Source: an uncultured Pelagibacteraceae bacterium (GTDB lineage Bacteria; Pseudomonadota; Alphaproteobacteria; Pelagibacterales; Pelagibacteraceae). From it: a DNA stretch of 16,825 bases. A program made the translations under genes and the position numbers. The notes under the pieces are model-generated. The model was not told the DNA's origin and searched no databases. It was given only the letters and a program-made list of their open reading frames with translations. Position 1 is the stretch's first letter; each line of letters opens with the position of its first letter. The stretch lies in the NCBI GenBank assembly GCA_902608065.1, contig CACLMO010000019.1:1-16825 (forward strand), read 5' to 3'. Shown in pieces: positions 7,606 through 15,639 of the stretch.

Positions 7606-8590
7606 AATTATCGAATTTATAAAAAAAACCCCAAAAGCAGAACTGCACTTGCATATCGAAGGAACGCTTGAGCCAGAGCATTTATTTAATTTAGCAAAAA
7701 AAAACGATATCCAGATTCCTTTTTCAAATGTTGATGAGATAAGATCTGCCTACAATTTTAAAAATCTTGAATCTTTTTTAAATATTTATTATCAAGGTTC
7801 TAAAGTATTAATAAAAGAGCAGGATTTTTTTGATCTTACTTGGGCTTACGTACTAAAATGTAAAGAAAATAATGTAGTTCATACAGAAATTTTTTTTGAT
7901 CCACAAACTCACATAAATAGAGGTGTTGAATTTGATTTAGTTATCAATGGTATTTATAAAGCTCTACAAAAAGCGAATAAAGAATTTGGCTTAACATTTG
8001 GAATCATCATGTGTTTTTTAAGGCATCTTGACGAGGCTTCTGCATTTCAAATGTTAGATCATGCCTTGATTCACAAAGATAAAATAATTGGAGTTGGGTT
8101 GGATTCTTCTGAATTAGGTCATCCCCCAAGAAAGTTTGAAAGAGTTTTCAAAAAAGCAATAGAAAAAGGTTTTTTGACAGTAGCTCACGCAGGGGAAGAG
8201 GGGCCGCCAGAGTATATTTGGGAAGCCTTAAATTTTCTTAAAGTTAAAAGAGTTGATCATGGTGTGCAATGTCTTAAAGATCAAAAATTAGTGCAAAAGT
8301 TAAAAAATGATCAAATTCCCCTTACCGTTTGTCCTCTTTCAAATATAAAGCTTTGCGTTTTTAATAAACTTGATGAGCATAATTTAAAAAAAATGTTAGA
8401 TAAAAAATTGTTGGTAATGATAAATTCTGACGATCCTGCTTATTTCGGAGGTTATATTAATGAGAATTTAATCGAAAGTCAGATTGCTTTAAATCTTTCT
8501 ATGAAGGAAATAAAAACTTTAATCATTAATTCATTTAAATCATCTTTTTTAAAAGAAGAAAAAAAGAAAGAATGGATTAAACAAATCTAA
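7598..8590 (+). CDS. Adenine/adenosine deaminase family protein, more like adenine deaminase
   Basis: This cytosolic zinc hydrolase of 330 residues deaminates a purine base or nucleoside. The amidohydrolase metal site is complete: His17 and His19 (HLHIEG), His197 (HAGEEG), and Asp278 (SDDPAYF). Glu200 is the proton-shuttle glutamate and His221 (VDHGVQ) the second active-site histidine. The block GLDSSELGHPPRKFERVF (167-184) and the sequence GEEGPPEY are what I associate with the adenine deaminase (EC 3.5.4.2) branch that is often annotated as adenosine deaminase. The product would be hypoxanthine plus ammonia. The gene begins inside the end of the preceding amidotransferase gene (8-bp overlap) and ends 11 bp from the convergent fhs stop, with no terminator seen. 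Adenine versus adenosine should be treated as unproven. Confidence 0.88.
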   Translation: MSKIIEFIKKTPKAELHLHIEGTLEPEHLFNLAKKNDIQIPFSNVDEIRSAYNFKNLESFLNIYYQGSKVLIKEQDFFDLTWAYVLKCKENNVVHTEIFFDPQTHINRGVEFDLVINGIYKALQKANKEFGLTFGIIMCFLRHLDEASAFQMLDHALIHKDKIIGVGLDSSELGHPPRKFERVFKKAIEKGFLTVAHAGEEGPPEYIWEALNFLKVKRVDHGVQCLKDQKLVQKLKNDQIPLTVCPLSNIKLCVFNKLDEHNLKKMLDKKLLVMINSDDPAYFGGYINENLIESQIALNLSMKEIKTLIINSFKSSFLKEEKKKEWIKQI

Positions 8591-8601
8591 TTTTTTGAAA
8601 A

Positions 8602-10287
8602 TTAAAATAAGCCTTCTATCTCACCTTTTTTATTTAGTTTAATTGAATCTGCTGCGGGTACTTTTGGAAGTCCAGGCATAGTCATGATCGAACCACAAAT
8701 TACTACAACAAATCCAGCTCCACTTGATAACCTTACTTCTCTGATAGGCAAAGTGTGCCCTGATGGAGCTCCTTTTAATTTTGGATCAGTGGAAAAACTA
8801 TATTGTGTTTTTGCTATACAGACTGGAAATTTACCAAATCCATTTTTTTCAATCATATTTACTTGTTCTTTAACCTTATCATCAAATTCTACTCCTCTTG
8901 CTCCATAAATTTCTTTTGCAATAGTTTCAACTTTTTTTAAAATTGGTGTTTCATCTGCATACAAGTATTTAAAATTTTCTTTATTGTTTTTTTTGCATGC
9001 CTCAACAACATTTTTTGCCAAATCTTCAGTTCCCTTACCACCTTCAGACCAATGAGTGCAGAGACTTACTTTTACTCCAAGTTTTGAACAATACTCTTGA
9101 ATTAGTTTAACTTCTTTGTCGGTATCAGTAATAAAATGGTTAATAGCAACAACCAACTCTAAACCAAATTTTTTTACGTTATCAATATGTTTTTCTAGGT
9201 TTGGAAGTCCTTTTTTAAGAGCATTTAAATTTTCTTTTTTTAAATTTTCTTTTTCAACACCTCCATGCATTTTTAGAGCCCTTATAGTTGCTACTACCAC
9301 AACACAGTTGGGTTGAATTCCAGCTTTTCTACATTTTATATCTAAAAATTTTTCTGCTCCGAGGTCAGCTCCAAAACCAGCTTCGGTTACGACATATTCA
9401 GATAATTTTAATGCTGTTTTAGTTGCTATTATTGAATTACAGCCATGAGCAATATTAGCAAATGGACCACCATGAATTATAGCAGGATTATTTTCTAATG
9501 TTTGAGTTACATTTGGTCTGATTGCTTCTTTAAGTAATACTGTCATAGGACCCTGGGCTTTTAAATCTTTTGCATAAATGGGTTTTTTATCTTTTGTATA
9601 AGCAATTGTAATATTTGCTATTTTATTTTCTAAATCTTGAAGATTGTTTGACAAACAAAAGATAGCCATAACTTCTGAAGCTACAGTGATATCAAAACCA
9701 TCATCTCTTGGAATATTATTTTTTAGTTTACCGAGATTAATTTTAATTGATCTTAATGCACGATCATTTAAATCTACGACACGTTTCCACACAATGTTTT
9801 CTGAGTCTATATTTAATTTATTTCCCCAATAAATATGATTATCTATTAAAGCTGAAAGTAAATTGTGAGCAGAAGTTATTGCATGAAAGTCACCAGTAAA
9901 ATGTAAATTTATTTGTTCCATAGGAACTACCTGAGCATAACCACCTCCCGCAGCTCCACCTTTCATTCCAAAAGAAGGTCCTAGACTTGGTTCTCTTAGA
10001 CAAACTATTGATTTTTTTCCAATTTTATTTAGACCATCATTTAAACCAACAGAAGTTGTTGTTTTCCCTTCACCAGCAGGCGTAGGTGTAATTGCTGTGA
10101 CCAAAATTAAGTTGCTTTTTTTTTCTTTTAATTTATCGATATATTCAAAATTTAATTTAGCTATGTGTCGTCCCATTGGACTAAAAGAATCAGGATCGTC
10201 AGGAACATTAATTTTTGAAAGAACTTCGCCAATAGGCTTCATTTTGGCTGCTCTTGCGATTTCTATATCAGATTTTACCCCACTCAT
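8602..10287 (-). CDS. fhs: Formate-tetrahydrofolate ligase (FTHFS)
   Basis: This enzyme makes 10-formyl-tetrahydrofolate from formate, ATP and tetrahydrofolate, or runs in reverse to yield ATP and formate during C1 oxidation. The ATP-binding [10 protein letters not shown] (residues 69-78 from the chosen start) and the family signature around [15 protein letters not shown] and FTGDFHAIT are intact. The 561 residues are full length. ATG at 10285-10287 is chosen over the GTG at 10291-10293 because AGGAG (10293-10297 on this strand) sits five bases before the ATG, whereas the GTG overlaps that site. The gene is divergent from the sox-type operon, whose enzymes release C1 units to folate, so the pair fits one catabolic route. 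Convergent neighbour: the deaminase gene, 11 bp away. Confidence 0.97.
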   Translation of the reverse strand: MSGVKSDIEIARAAKMKPIGEVLSKINVPDDPDSFSPMGRHIAKLNFEYIDKLKEKKSNLILVTAITPTPAGEGKTTTSVGLNDGLNKIGKKSIVCLREPSLGPSFGMKGGAAGGGYAQVVPMEQINLHFTGDFHAITSAHNLLSALIDNHIYWGNKLNIDSENIVWKRVVDLNDRALRSIKINLGKLKNNIPRDDGFDITVASEVMAIFCLSNNLQDLENKIANITIAYTKDKKPIYAKDLKAQGPMTVLLKEAIRPNVTQTLENNPAIIHGGPFANIAHGCNSIIATKTALKLSEYVVTEAGFGADLGAEKFLDIKCRKAGIQPNCVVVVATIRALKMHGGVEKENLKKENLNALKKGLPNLEKHIDNVKKFGLELVVAINHFITDTDKEVKLIQEYCSKLGVKVSLCTHWSEGGKGTEDLAKNVVEACKKNNKENFKYLYADETPILKKVETIAKEIYGARGVEFDDKVKEQVNMIEKNGFGKFPVCIAKTQYSFSTDPKLKGAPSGHTLPIREVRLSSGAGFVVVICGSIMTMPGLPKVPAADSIKLNKKGEIEGLF

Positions 10288-10297
10288 CGGCACTCCT
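10288..10297 (-). promoter_or_regulatory. Ribosome-binding site that fixes the fhs start
   Basis: On the minus strand AGGAG (10297 down to 10293) is followed after five bases (TGCCG) by ATG at 10287. It is one of only two good Shine-Dalgarno sequences in the window. It rules against the upstream in-frame GTG, which overlaps it. Confidence 0.7.
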
Positions 10298-10384
10298 ATA
10301 TATAAAAAAGAGCACTATGTATACATTATTTGAAGGATCTTTTACAAATAGAAAAATTTTGATTGGTCATATAAGCTTAAACAT
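10298..10384. promoter_or_regulatory. Divergent intergenic region between fhs and the sox-type operon
   Basis: About 87 bp hold the promoters of both units. On the minus strand TTGTAA and TATACA are separated by 18 bp (about 10347 down to 10318), a weak -35/-10 candidate for fhs. TATACA lies within a 10-bp palindrome ATGTATACAT (10317-10326) that could instead be a binding site. For the plus-strand operon no convincing promoter or Shine-Dalgarno was found before ATG 10385. Confidence 0.3.
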
Positions 10385-11641
10385 ATGCAAAAGTATTCCA
10401 TATTCAGTTTAATAAAAAATGCCTTCAGCAGTCATCAAAACTGGGAAGTGGCTTGGAAGGATCCTAAACCTAAGAAAGAGTATGATGCAATAATTGTAGG
10501 TGGAGGAGGTCATGGCCTTGCCACAGCATACTATTTAGCTAAAGAGCACAAAATTACCAATGTAGCGATTTTGGAAAAAGGATGGATAGGCGGAGGCAAC
10601 GTAGGAAGAAACACAACCATATTAAGATCAAATTATATGTGGGATGCAAATGGTCTTTTCTATGAATACGGAATGAAACTTTGGGAAAATTTGTCCCAAG
10701 AATTAAATTATAATGTTATGTATTCTCCACGGGGAATTATTAATTTAGCTCATTCTGATGCTCAGTTAAATACTTACTCAAGAAGAGGAAATTCCATGAG
10801 ATTAAATGGAATTGATGCAGTAATGCTTGGAAGGGAAGAATTAAAAAAAATGATTCCTTTTGCAGATTTTTCAGCCTCAGCCAGATTTCCAATCTTCGGT
10901 GCTTTAATGCAACCTCGTGGAGGAACCGCTCGACATGATGCAGTAGCATGGGGCTATGCAAGAAAAGCAGATTCAATGGGAGTCGATATCATTCAACATT
11001 GTGAAGTAACAGGTTTTGATATTCAGAATGGAAAAATACATGGGGTGCAAACATCTAGAGGAAATATTAAAACAAAAAAAATTGGTTTATGTGTTGCTGG
11101 AAGCACATCATTATTAGCAGAAAAGTTGAATATGAAATTGCCTATAGAAGCTCATGTTTTGCAAGCTTGTGTGTCAGAACCAGTTAAACCTTTTTTAAAT
11201 CATGTTGTTACATTTGGCGCGGGACATTTTTACTGCAGTCAATCTGATAAAGGAGAAATGGTAATGGGAGGAGATTTAGATGGATACAATAGTTATGCTC
11301 AAAGAGGAAATCTTCCTACATTACAACACGTATTATCAGAAGGGGTTGCTATGTTTCCAAACTTAAGCCGATTAAAAATGTTGAGGACATGGGGAGGAAT
11401 TATGGATATGTCAATGGATGGATCTCCAGTTATTGACAAAAGTCATATCGAAGGACTTTATTTAAATTTTGGTTGGTGTTATGGAGGATTTAAAGCAACT
11501 CCTGTTTCAGGATGGACTTTTGCGCATACTATTGCACAAAATAGACCTCATAAATTAAACGAAAAATTTACTTTAAACAGATTCAATACAGGACATCTTA
11601 TAGATGAAAAAGGTGTCGGAACCAAAACTTGGATAGGATAA
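10385..11641 (+). CDS. soxB: Sarcosine oxidase beta subunit family (SoxB; possibly N-methylglutamate dehydrogenase subunit MgdA)
   Basis: This is the flavin-containing catalytic subunit that oxidises the N-methyl group of an amino acid. The FAD-binding Rossmann IIVGGGGHGLATAYYLA (36-52) is intact. His184 in GGTARHDAVAWG corresponds to the histidine that carries covalent FMN in heterotetrameric sarcosine oxidase. The active-site lysine motif GGFKATP is near the C-terminus. The 418 residues are of family length. It is the first of four tightly packed genes in the standard order beta-delta-alpha-gamma, and the next gene starts 3 bp after its stop. Odd points: the C-terminal motif reads MDMSMDGSPVID and FGWCYGGFKATP, where sarcosine oxidases I remember have VDVT.D.SPI and CGWGTGGFKA. 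This may indicate the related N-methylglutamate dehydrogenase. The family is certain and the substrate is not. Confidence 0.92.
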   Translation: MQKYSIFSLIKNAFSSHQNWEVAWKDPKPKKEYDAIIVGGGGHGLATAYYLAKEHKITNVAILEKGWIGGGNVGRNTTILRSNYMWDANGLFYEYGMKLWENLSQELNYNVMYSPRGIINLAHSDAQLNTYSRRGNSMRLNGIDAVMLGREELKKMIPFADFSASARFPIFGALMQPRGGTARHDAVAWGYARKADSMGVDIIQHCEVTGFDIQNGKIHGVQTSRGNIKTKKIGLCVAGSTSLLAEKLNMKLPIEAHVLQACVSEPVKPFLNHVVTFGAGHFYCSQSDKGEMVMGGDLDGYNSYAQRGNLPTLQHVLSEGVAMFPNLSRLKMLRTWGGIMDMSMDGSPVIDKSHIEGLYLNFGWCYGGFKATPVSGWTFAHTIAQNRPHKLNEKFTLNRFNTGHLIDEKGVGTKTWIG

Positions 11642-11644
11642 AAA

Positions 11645-11911
11645 ATGTTGGAAATTAAATGTCCCTATTGTGGAAAAAGATCTCAAAATGAATTTTCTTA
11701 TGGAGGAGATGCGTCTGTAAAAAGACCAGATTTAGGAAAAGAAATTTCAGATAAAGAATGGAATGACTTTGTTTATAATAGAAAAAATCCTAGAGGAAAA
11801 CACTCAGAATTTTGGCATCATGTATCAGGCTGTAGACAATGGTTTAAAGCATTAAGAAACACAGCGACACATGAAATTTTCAAAACAGCTAAAATAAATG
11901 AGGAACTATAA
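11645..11911 (+). CDS. soxD: Sarcosine oxidase delta subunit family (SoxD; MgdB-like), zinc-binding
   Basis: This is the small structural subunit (88 residues) of the heterotetramer. The zinc site is present with family spacing: Cys6 and Cys9 (CPYC), His59 and Cys63 (HHVSGC). These positions match those I recall for the delta-subunit zinc site in the known heterotetrameric structure. The conserved core WNDFVYNRKNPRGKHSEFW is also present. The gene starts 3 bp after soxB and ends just before the preferred soxA start (ATG 11916), or overlaps it by 14 bp if the upstream ATG 11898 is used, so the three are coupled. Confidence 0.93.
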   Translation: MLEIKCPYCGKRSQNEFSYGGDASVKRPDLGKEISDKEWNDFVYNRKNPRGKHSEFWHHVSGCRQWFKALRNTATHEIFKTAKINEEL

Positions 11912-11915
11912 TATA

Positions 11916-14912
11916 ATGACACAAAACTTTAGATTAAACAAAGTTGGATATATTAATAGAGAAAAAAAAATTTCATTTAAATTTAATGGAAAAAAATACT
12001 TTGGTTATGAAGGAGATACATTAGCATCAGCTTTATTAGCAAACGGAGTTCATTTGGTTGGAAGAAGTTTTAAGTATCATAGACCTAGAGGATTTATAGG
12101 AGCTAGCGTAGAAGAATCAAATGCACAAGTCCAGTTGTATAGTGGAGCTAAAACAGAGCCCAACGCAGTTGCTACAACAGTTGAACTTGTAGAAGGATTA
12201 GTTGCTAAAAGTCAAAATTGTTTTCCATCAGTTTCATTTGATTTTGGAGCAATAAATAATTTTTTACACAAATTTTTTCCAGCTGGTTTTTATTATAAAA
12301 CATTTATGTGGCCAAAAAACTTTTGGTATAAAGTTTATGAACCTATTATTAGAAAAGCGGCAGGTTTAGGTGTTGCTCCATTAAAACCCGATCCTGATAG
12401 ATATGAACATAAATATGAGTATTGCGATATTTTAGTAGTAGGTTCTGGACCTTCTGGTTTAGCCAGTGCTCTTGCCGCAGCAAAAAATGGGGCGAGAGTT
12501 ATTTTAGCTGAAGACAAACCAAGATTTGGAGGAAGCTTATTGACAGATGAAGTTACCATAGGAAATAAAAAAGGAAAAGAATGGGCTGACGAAAAAATTG
12601 TGGAATTAAAATCGATGCCGAATGTGATTGTAAAAAATAGATCGCAAGTTTTTGGATATTACGATCATAATATGATGGTAATGCTTGAAAGAACAAAAGA
12701 TCACATAGAGAATCCATCTAAATTTACACCAAGACAGAGACTTTGGTACATCAGAGCTAAAGAAGTTATTATTTCAACAGGATCTATAGAAAGACCATTA
12801 GTTTTTGGAAATAATGATAGGCCTGGTATAATGCTAGCTTCAGCAGCTAAAGAATATTTAAAAGTCTATGGTGTTTTAGTTGGTAAAAAACCAATAATTT
12901 TTACTAATAATGATAGTGGATATGATCTTGCTATAGATTTTAAAAAGAATGGAATTAATCCTTTGGTTTTAGATATAAGATCAAATCTCGAAAGCTCAGT
13001 CATCCAGGAAGCTAAAAACTTAAATATTGATATTAAATTTTCTCATGGTGTTGTTAATGCCCAAGGTTACAAAAAAGTAAATTCTGCAACAATAGGAAAA
13101 TTAAATAAAGAAAAAAATGGGTATGAAAATTTAGAAACTGTTGGTTGTGATTGCATATGTGTTTCAGGAAATTGGACTCCAACAGTCCATCTTTCTTCTC
13201 AGTCAGGAAATAAATTAAAATTTCATGAAGGGGTTAATGCTTTTATTCCAGATAAATCAAAGCAAAATGAAAGCACAATTGGATCTGCCAAAGGATCATT
13301 TACTTTAAAAAATTCTTTAAAAGAAGGGTTTGAAAAGGGTTACGATTTGTCAAAAAAAATAACTGGAAAAGAATCAAAAATTTCAACTCCCACATCTAAC
13401 GAAAGAAGTCGTGGTCAGCAAGATAAATTTTGGTGTATGCCTCTTCCAAAAAATAAAAACTATAAAAGATGCGTAGATTTTCAAAATGATGTGTATGTAA
13501 CTGATATAGAATTAGCTGTTAGAGAAGGCTTTCGTTCTATTGAACATGTTAAAAGATATACAACACTAGGTATGGCTACCGACCAAGGCAGAACAAGCAA
13601 TTTAAATGGTTTGCAATTGGTTTCAAATATTGAAAAAAAAATAATTCCAGAGATAGGTCACACTACTTTCAGACCACCTTATACACCAGTAACCATAGGA
13701 GCAATTGTAGGCAGAGAGGTAGGGAAACACTATCGTCCTACCAGGAAATCACCAATGCATTTTTGGCATGAAAAAAATAATGCAGTATTTGTCGATGCCG
13801 GTTTATGGTTAAGACCACGTTATTACAAACAAGGAAATGAAACTTTGCAAGAAGCTGCAAAAAGAGAGGCTACAAATGTTAGAAAAAATGTTGGGTTATG
13901 TGATGTTACTTCTCTTGGTAAAATAGATATTAAAGGATCAGATTCTGCCGAATTTTTAAATAGAGTTTACACAAATGCTTGGATGAAATTACCAGTTGGT
14001 AAAGCAAGATATGGTGTGATGTTGAGAGAAGATGGAATTGTTCTAGATGATGGTACGACAACTAGAATTTCAGAAAATCATTTTCATATGACAACCACAA
14101 CAGCGCAGGCAGTTAATGTTTTGGCTCATTTGGAATATTATTTACAAGTAGTGTGGCCAGAGTTAGATGTCAATGTTGTGTCAACAACAGAACAATGGGC
14201 TGGTGCAGCTTTAGCAGGGCCCAATTCAAGAGAATTGTTATCAAAAATTTTTCCAGAAACTGATACTTCCAACGAAGCTTTACCATTCATGGGATTTACA
14301 AAAGGGAATTTATTTGGAGTGCCTGCAAGAATTTTCAGAATTTCTTTTTCTGGTGAGTTAGCATACGAAGTAAATGTAGAGTCTGGATATGGTGTTTTTA
14401 TGTGGGAAAAGATAATGGAGTTAGGAAAAGAAATGGGTATTGAGCCATATGGAACTGAAGCTCTTTCAACTTTAAGAATAGAAATGGGACATGTTGCTGG
14501 ATCGGAAATAGATGGCAGAACCATATCATCAGATCTTTCTCTTGAAGGAATGTTAAGTAAGAAAAAAGATTTTATAGGAAAAAGATCTTTAAATAGAAAA
14601 GCTTTTATAGAGCCAAATAGAGAAAAAATTGTAGGTGTAGTTCCTTTAGATAAAAAAACAATGATCCCAGAAGGGTCTCATTTAGTTTTAGACAGCAAAG
14701 CTTCTTTACCTAATCCAAAGTTAGGACATATCTCAGCATCTTGTTGGAGTGTAGAGTATAACAATCCTTTTTCTCTAGCTATTCTTGAAAATGGAAAAAA
14801 AAGAATAGGTGAAAAGCTATATGCTCTTTCACCATTAAAAAATAAAGTTATACCTGTAGAAATAGTATCTTCACATTATGTTGATCCAAAAGGAGAGAGA
14901 GTTAGATCATGA
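11916..14912 (+). CDS. soxA: Sarcosine oxidase alpha subunit family (SoxA; possibly MgdC)
   Basis: This is the large subunit (998 residues from ATG 11916), which carries the NAD and folate sites of the heterotetramer. Order of parts: an N-terminal SoxA-type region (about 10-75, GDTLASALLANGV and YHRPRGF) that resembles a 2Fe-2S fold but lacks its cysteines, a dinucleotide-binding Rossmann (170-207, VVGSGPSGLASA), a middle region with FRPPYTPVTIG, and a C-terminal GcvT-like tetrahydrofolate domain from about 645 (LGKIDIKGSDSAEFLNRVY). I prefer ATG 11916 to the in-frame ATG 11898 because AGGA at 11901-11904 precedes it and family proteins begin close to this point. The sequence HLEYYLQVVWPELDV differs somewhat from classic sarcosine oxidases and, like the beta subunit, leaves N-methylglutamate dehydrogenase open. 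It overlaps soxG by 4 bp (ATGA). Confidence 0.92.
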   Translation: MTQNFRLNKVGYINREKKISFKFNGKKYFGYEGDTLASALLANGVHLVGRSFKYHRPRGFIGASVEESNAQVQLYSGAKTEPNAVATTVELVEGLVAKSQNCFPSVSFDFGAINNFLHKFFPAGFYYKTFMWPKNFWYKVYEPIIRKAAGLGVAPLKPDPDRYEHKYEYCDILVVGSGPSGLASALAAAKNGARVILAEDKPRFGGSLLTDEVTIGNKKGKEWADEKIVELKSMPNVIVKNRSQVFGYYDHNMMVMLERTKDHIENPSKFTPRQRLWYIRAKEVIISTGSIERPLVFGNNDRPGIMLASAAKEYLKVYGVLVGKKPIIFTNNDSGYDLAIDFKKNGINPLVLDIRSNLESSVIQEAKNLNIDIKFSHGVVNAQGYKKVNSATIGKLNKEKNGYENLETVGCDCICVSGNWTPTVHLSSQSGNKLKFHEGVNAFIPDKSKQNESTIGSAKGSFTLKNSLKEGFEKGYDLSKKITGKESKISTPTSNERSRGQQDKFWCMPLPKNKNYKRCVDFQNDVYVTDIELAVREGFRSIEHVKRYTTLGMATDQGRTSNLNGLQLVSNIEKKIIPEIGHTTFRPPYTPVTIGAIVGREVGKHYRPTRKSPMHFWHEKNNAVFVDAGLWLRPRYYKQGNETLQEAAKREATNVRKNVGLCDVTSLGKIDIKGSDSAEFLNRVYTNAWMKLPVGKARYGVMLREDGIVLDDGTTTRISENHFHMTTTTAQAVNVLAHLEYYLQVVWPELDVNVVSTTEQWAGAALAGPNSRELLSKIFPETDTSNEALPFMGFTKGNLFGVPARIFRISFSGELAYEVNVESGYGVFMWEKIMELGKEMGIEPYGTEALSTLRIEMGHVAGSEIDGRTISSDLSLEGMLSKKKDFIGKRSLNRKAFIEPNREKIVGVVPLDKKTMIPEGSHLVLDSKASLPNPKLGHISASCWSVEYNNPFSLAILENGKKRIGEKLYALSPLKNKVIPVEIVSSHYVDPKGERVRS

Positions 14913-15493
14913 CAGCTATTACACCATTAGAATCATTTCACAAAAAAGGTTTATTTGGAAATCATCATAAAAAAACAGAAAATGATTTACTTAAAATTTC
15001 TGAGGTAAAAAATCTTACAATTATTCAAATAGCCCAGTACAAAAAATCAAAAATTGATTTAAACGAATTCAATATGGATGGTTTGAAACTTCCTAAAGAA
15101 CCTTTAACGGTAAATTCAAAAAATAAAACAAGAATTCTTTGGTTGAGTCCTAAAATATGGTTGATTGTATCAGAAGAAGATATTTCTAAAAAAATAGAAG
15201 AAAAATGTAATCCAGAAAATTTTGCCGTTACAGATATCTCACATTCTAGAGCTGTAATTCAGATTGAAGGTAATAGAGCAAAAGAAATTATGAAGAAAGG
15301 GTGTCCAATAAATTTTAATAATTTGAAAAAAAACAATTGTGTAAGCTCAGTGTTCCAAGGCATTAATATTATAATAGATACTTTTGAAGATGATCTCGAA
15401 AAAGTGAGAGTTTTTACACTAAGAAGCTTTGGTCAATCTTTTTATCACGATATAACAGATGCGGCTTTAGAAGAAGGGTATGTTGGGAAATAA
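14909..15493 (+). CDS. soxG: Sarcosine oxidase gamma subunit family (SoxG; MgdD-like)
   Basis: This is the fourth subunit, 194 residues, starting within the soxA stop (ATGA, 14909-14912), a classic translational-coupling overlap. Sequence conservation in this family is low. It is identified by place and by family-like segments such as LSPKIWLIVSEED (about 79-91), VTDISHSRAVIQIEG (about 109-123), and the C-terminal VFTLRSFGQSFYHDITDAA. These features resemble a reduced GcvT fold without a folate site. It ends the operon at TAA 15491-15493. No strong rho-independent terminator follows. Confidence 0.85.
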   Translation: MTAITPLESFHKKGLFGNHHKKTENDLLKISEVKNLTIIQIAQYKKSKIDLNEFNMDGLKLPKEPLTVNSKNKTRILWLSPKIWLIVSEEDISKKIEEKCNPENFAVTDISHSRAVIQIEGNRAKEIMKKGCPINFNNLKKNNCVSSVFQGINIIIDTFEDDLEKVRVFTLRSFGQSFYHDITDAALEEGYVGK

Positions 15494-15540
15494 CTATAGT
15501 TACTGAAAAAAAAAACATTTTTTTTTAATTTTCCTTAATC

Positions 15541-15571
15541 AAACAACTTATTTTTCAATCATAAGTTGTTT
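15541..15571. repeat. Perfect 11-bp inverted repeat (hairpin) upstream of the binding-protein gene
   Basis: Arms 15541-15551 and 15561-15571 are exact reverse complements with a 9-base loop. It lies 69 bp before the binding-protein ATG. It could be a weak terminator for the sox-type operon, an mRNA 5' stabiliser, or an operator. The arms are A+T-rich but include G/C pairs. Confidence 0.55.
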
Positions 15572-15629
15572 ATAACGGTTACAATTTTTGCTTATTTATG
15601 TTTGAATGTCCTCATTTAAAAACAAAAGT

Positions 15630-15635
15630 GGAGAG
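15630..15635 (+). promoter_or_regulatory. Ribosome-binding site that fixes the binding-protein start
   Basis: GGAGAG at 15630-15635 stands four bases before ATG 15640. It supports that start over ATG 15598, which has no Shine-Dalgarno and would put 14 extra residues ahead of a normal signal peptide. Confidence 0.65.
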
Positions 15636-15639
15636 AAAA

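Larger units (their letters stand above)
15494..15639 (+). promoter_or_regulatory. Leader of the binding-protein gene, with a hairpin
   Basis: These 146 bp separate soxG from the binding-protein start and form the longest gap in the window. They contain a ten-base A run (15506-15515) followed by a nine-base T run (15518-15526), which could pair but is only A:T. They also contain a perfect 11-bp inverted repeat, AAACAACTTAT / ATAAGTTGTTT (15541-15551 and 15561-15571), around a 9-base loop. No T run follows the second hairpin, so it is not a standard terminator. A promoter for the binding-protein gene probably lies here, but no clear -35/-10 pair was found. An in-frame ATG at 15598 would extend the protein, but it destroys the signal peptide layout. 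Confidence 0.45.

Noticed and set aside
9116..9316. Plus-strand open frames inside fhs (for example here and at 10097-10333)
   Set aside because: They are opposite-strand shadows of fhs coding sequence with no motif or ribosome site.
10288..10293. GTG start for fhs two codons upstream
   Set aside because: The GTG overlaps the AGGAG ribosome-binding site that serves the ATG at 10287.
14138..14524. A 128-residue minus-strand open frame
   Set aside because: It lies wholly inside the well-supported soxA folate domain in another frame. Its translation is low-complexity and Ser/Pro-rich with no recognisable motif.
15491..15502. 12-bp palindrome TAACTATAGTTA overlapping the soxG stop
   Set aside because: A few palindromes of this length are expected by chance in a window of this size and composition, and nothing else nearby supports a binding site.
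15506..15526. A-run/T-run as a terminator for the sox-type operon
   Set aside because: The pairing would be only A:T with a two-base loop, which is too weak for a standard terminator. It is mentioned in the leader entry but not called.
15598..15639. Upstream ATG extending the binding protein by 14 residues
   Set aside because: The extension would come before a complete signal peptide and has no ribosome-binding site, whereas ATG 15640 follows GGAGAG.
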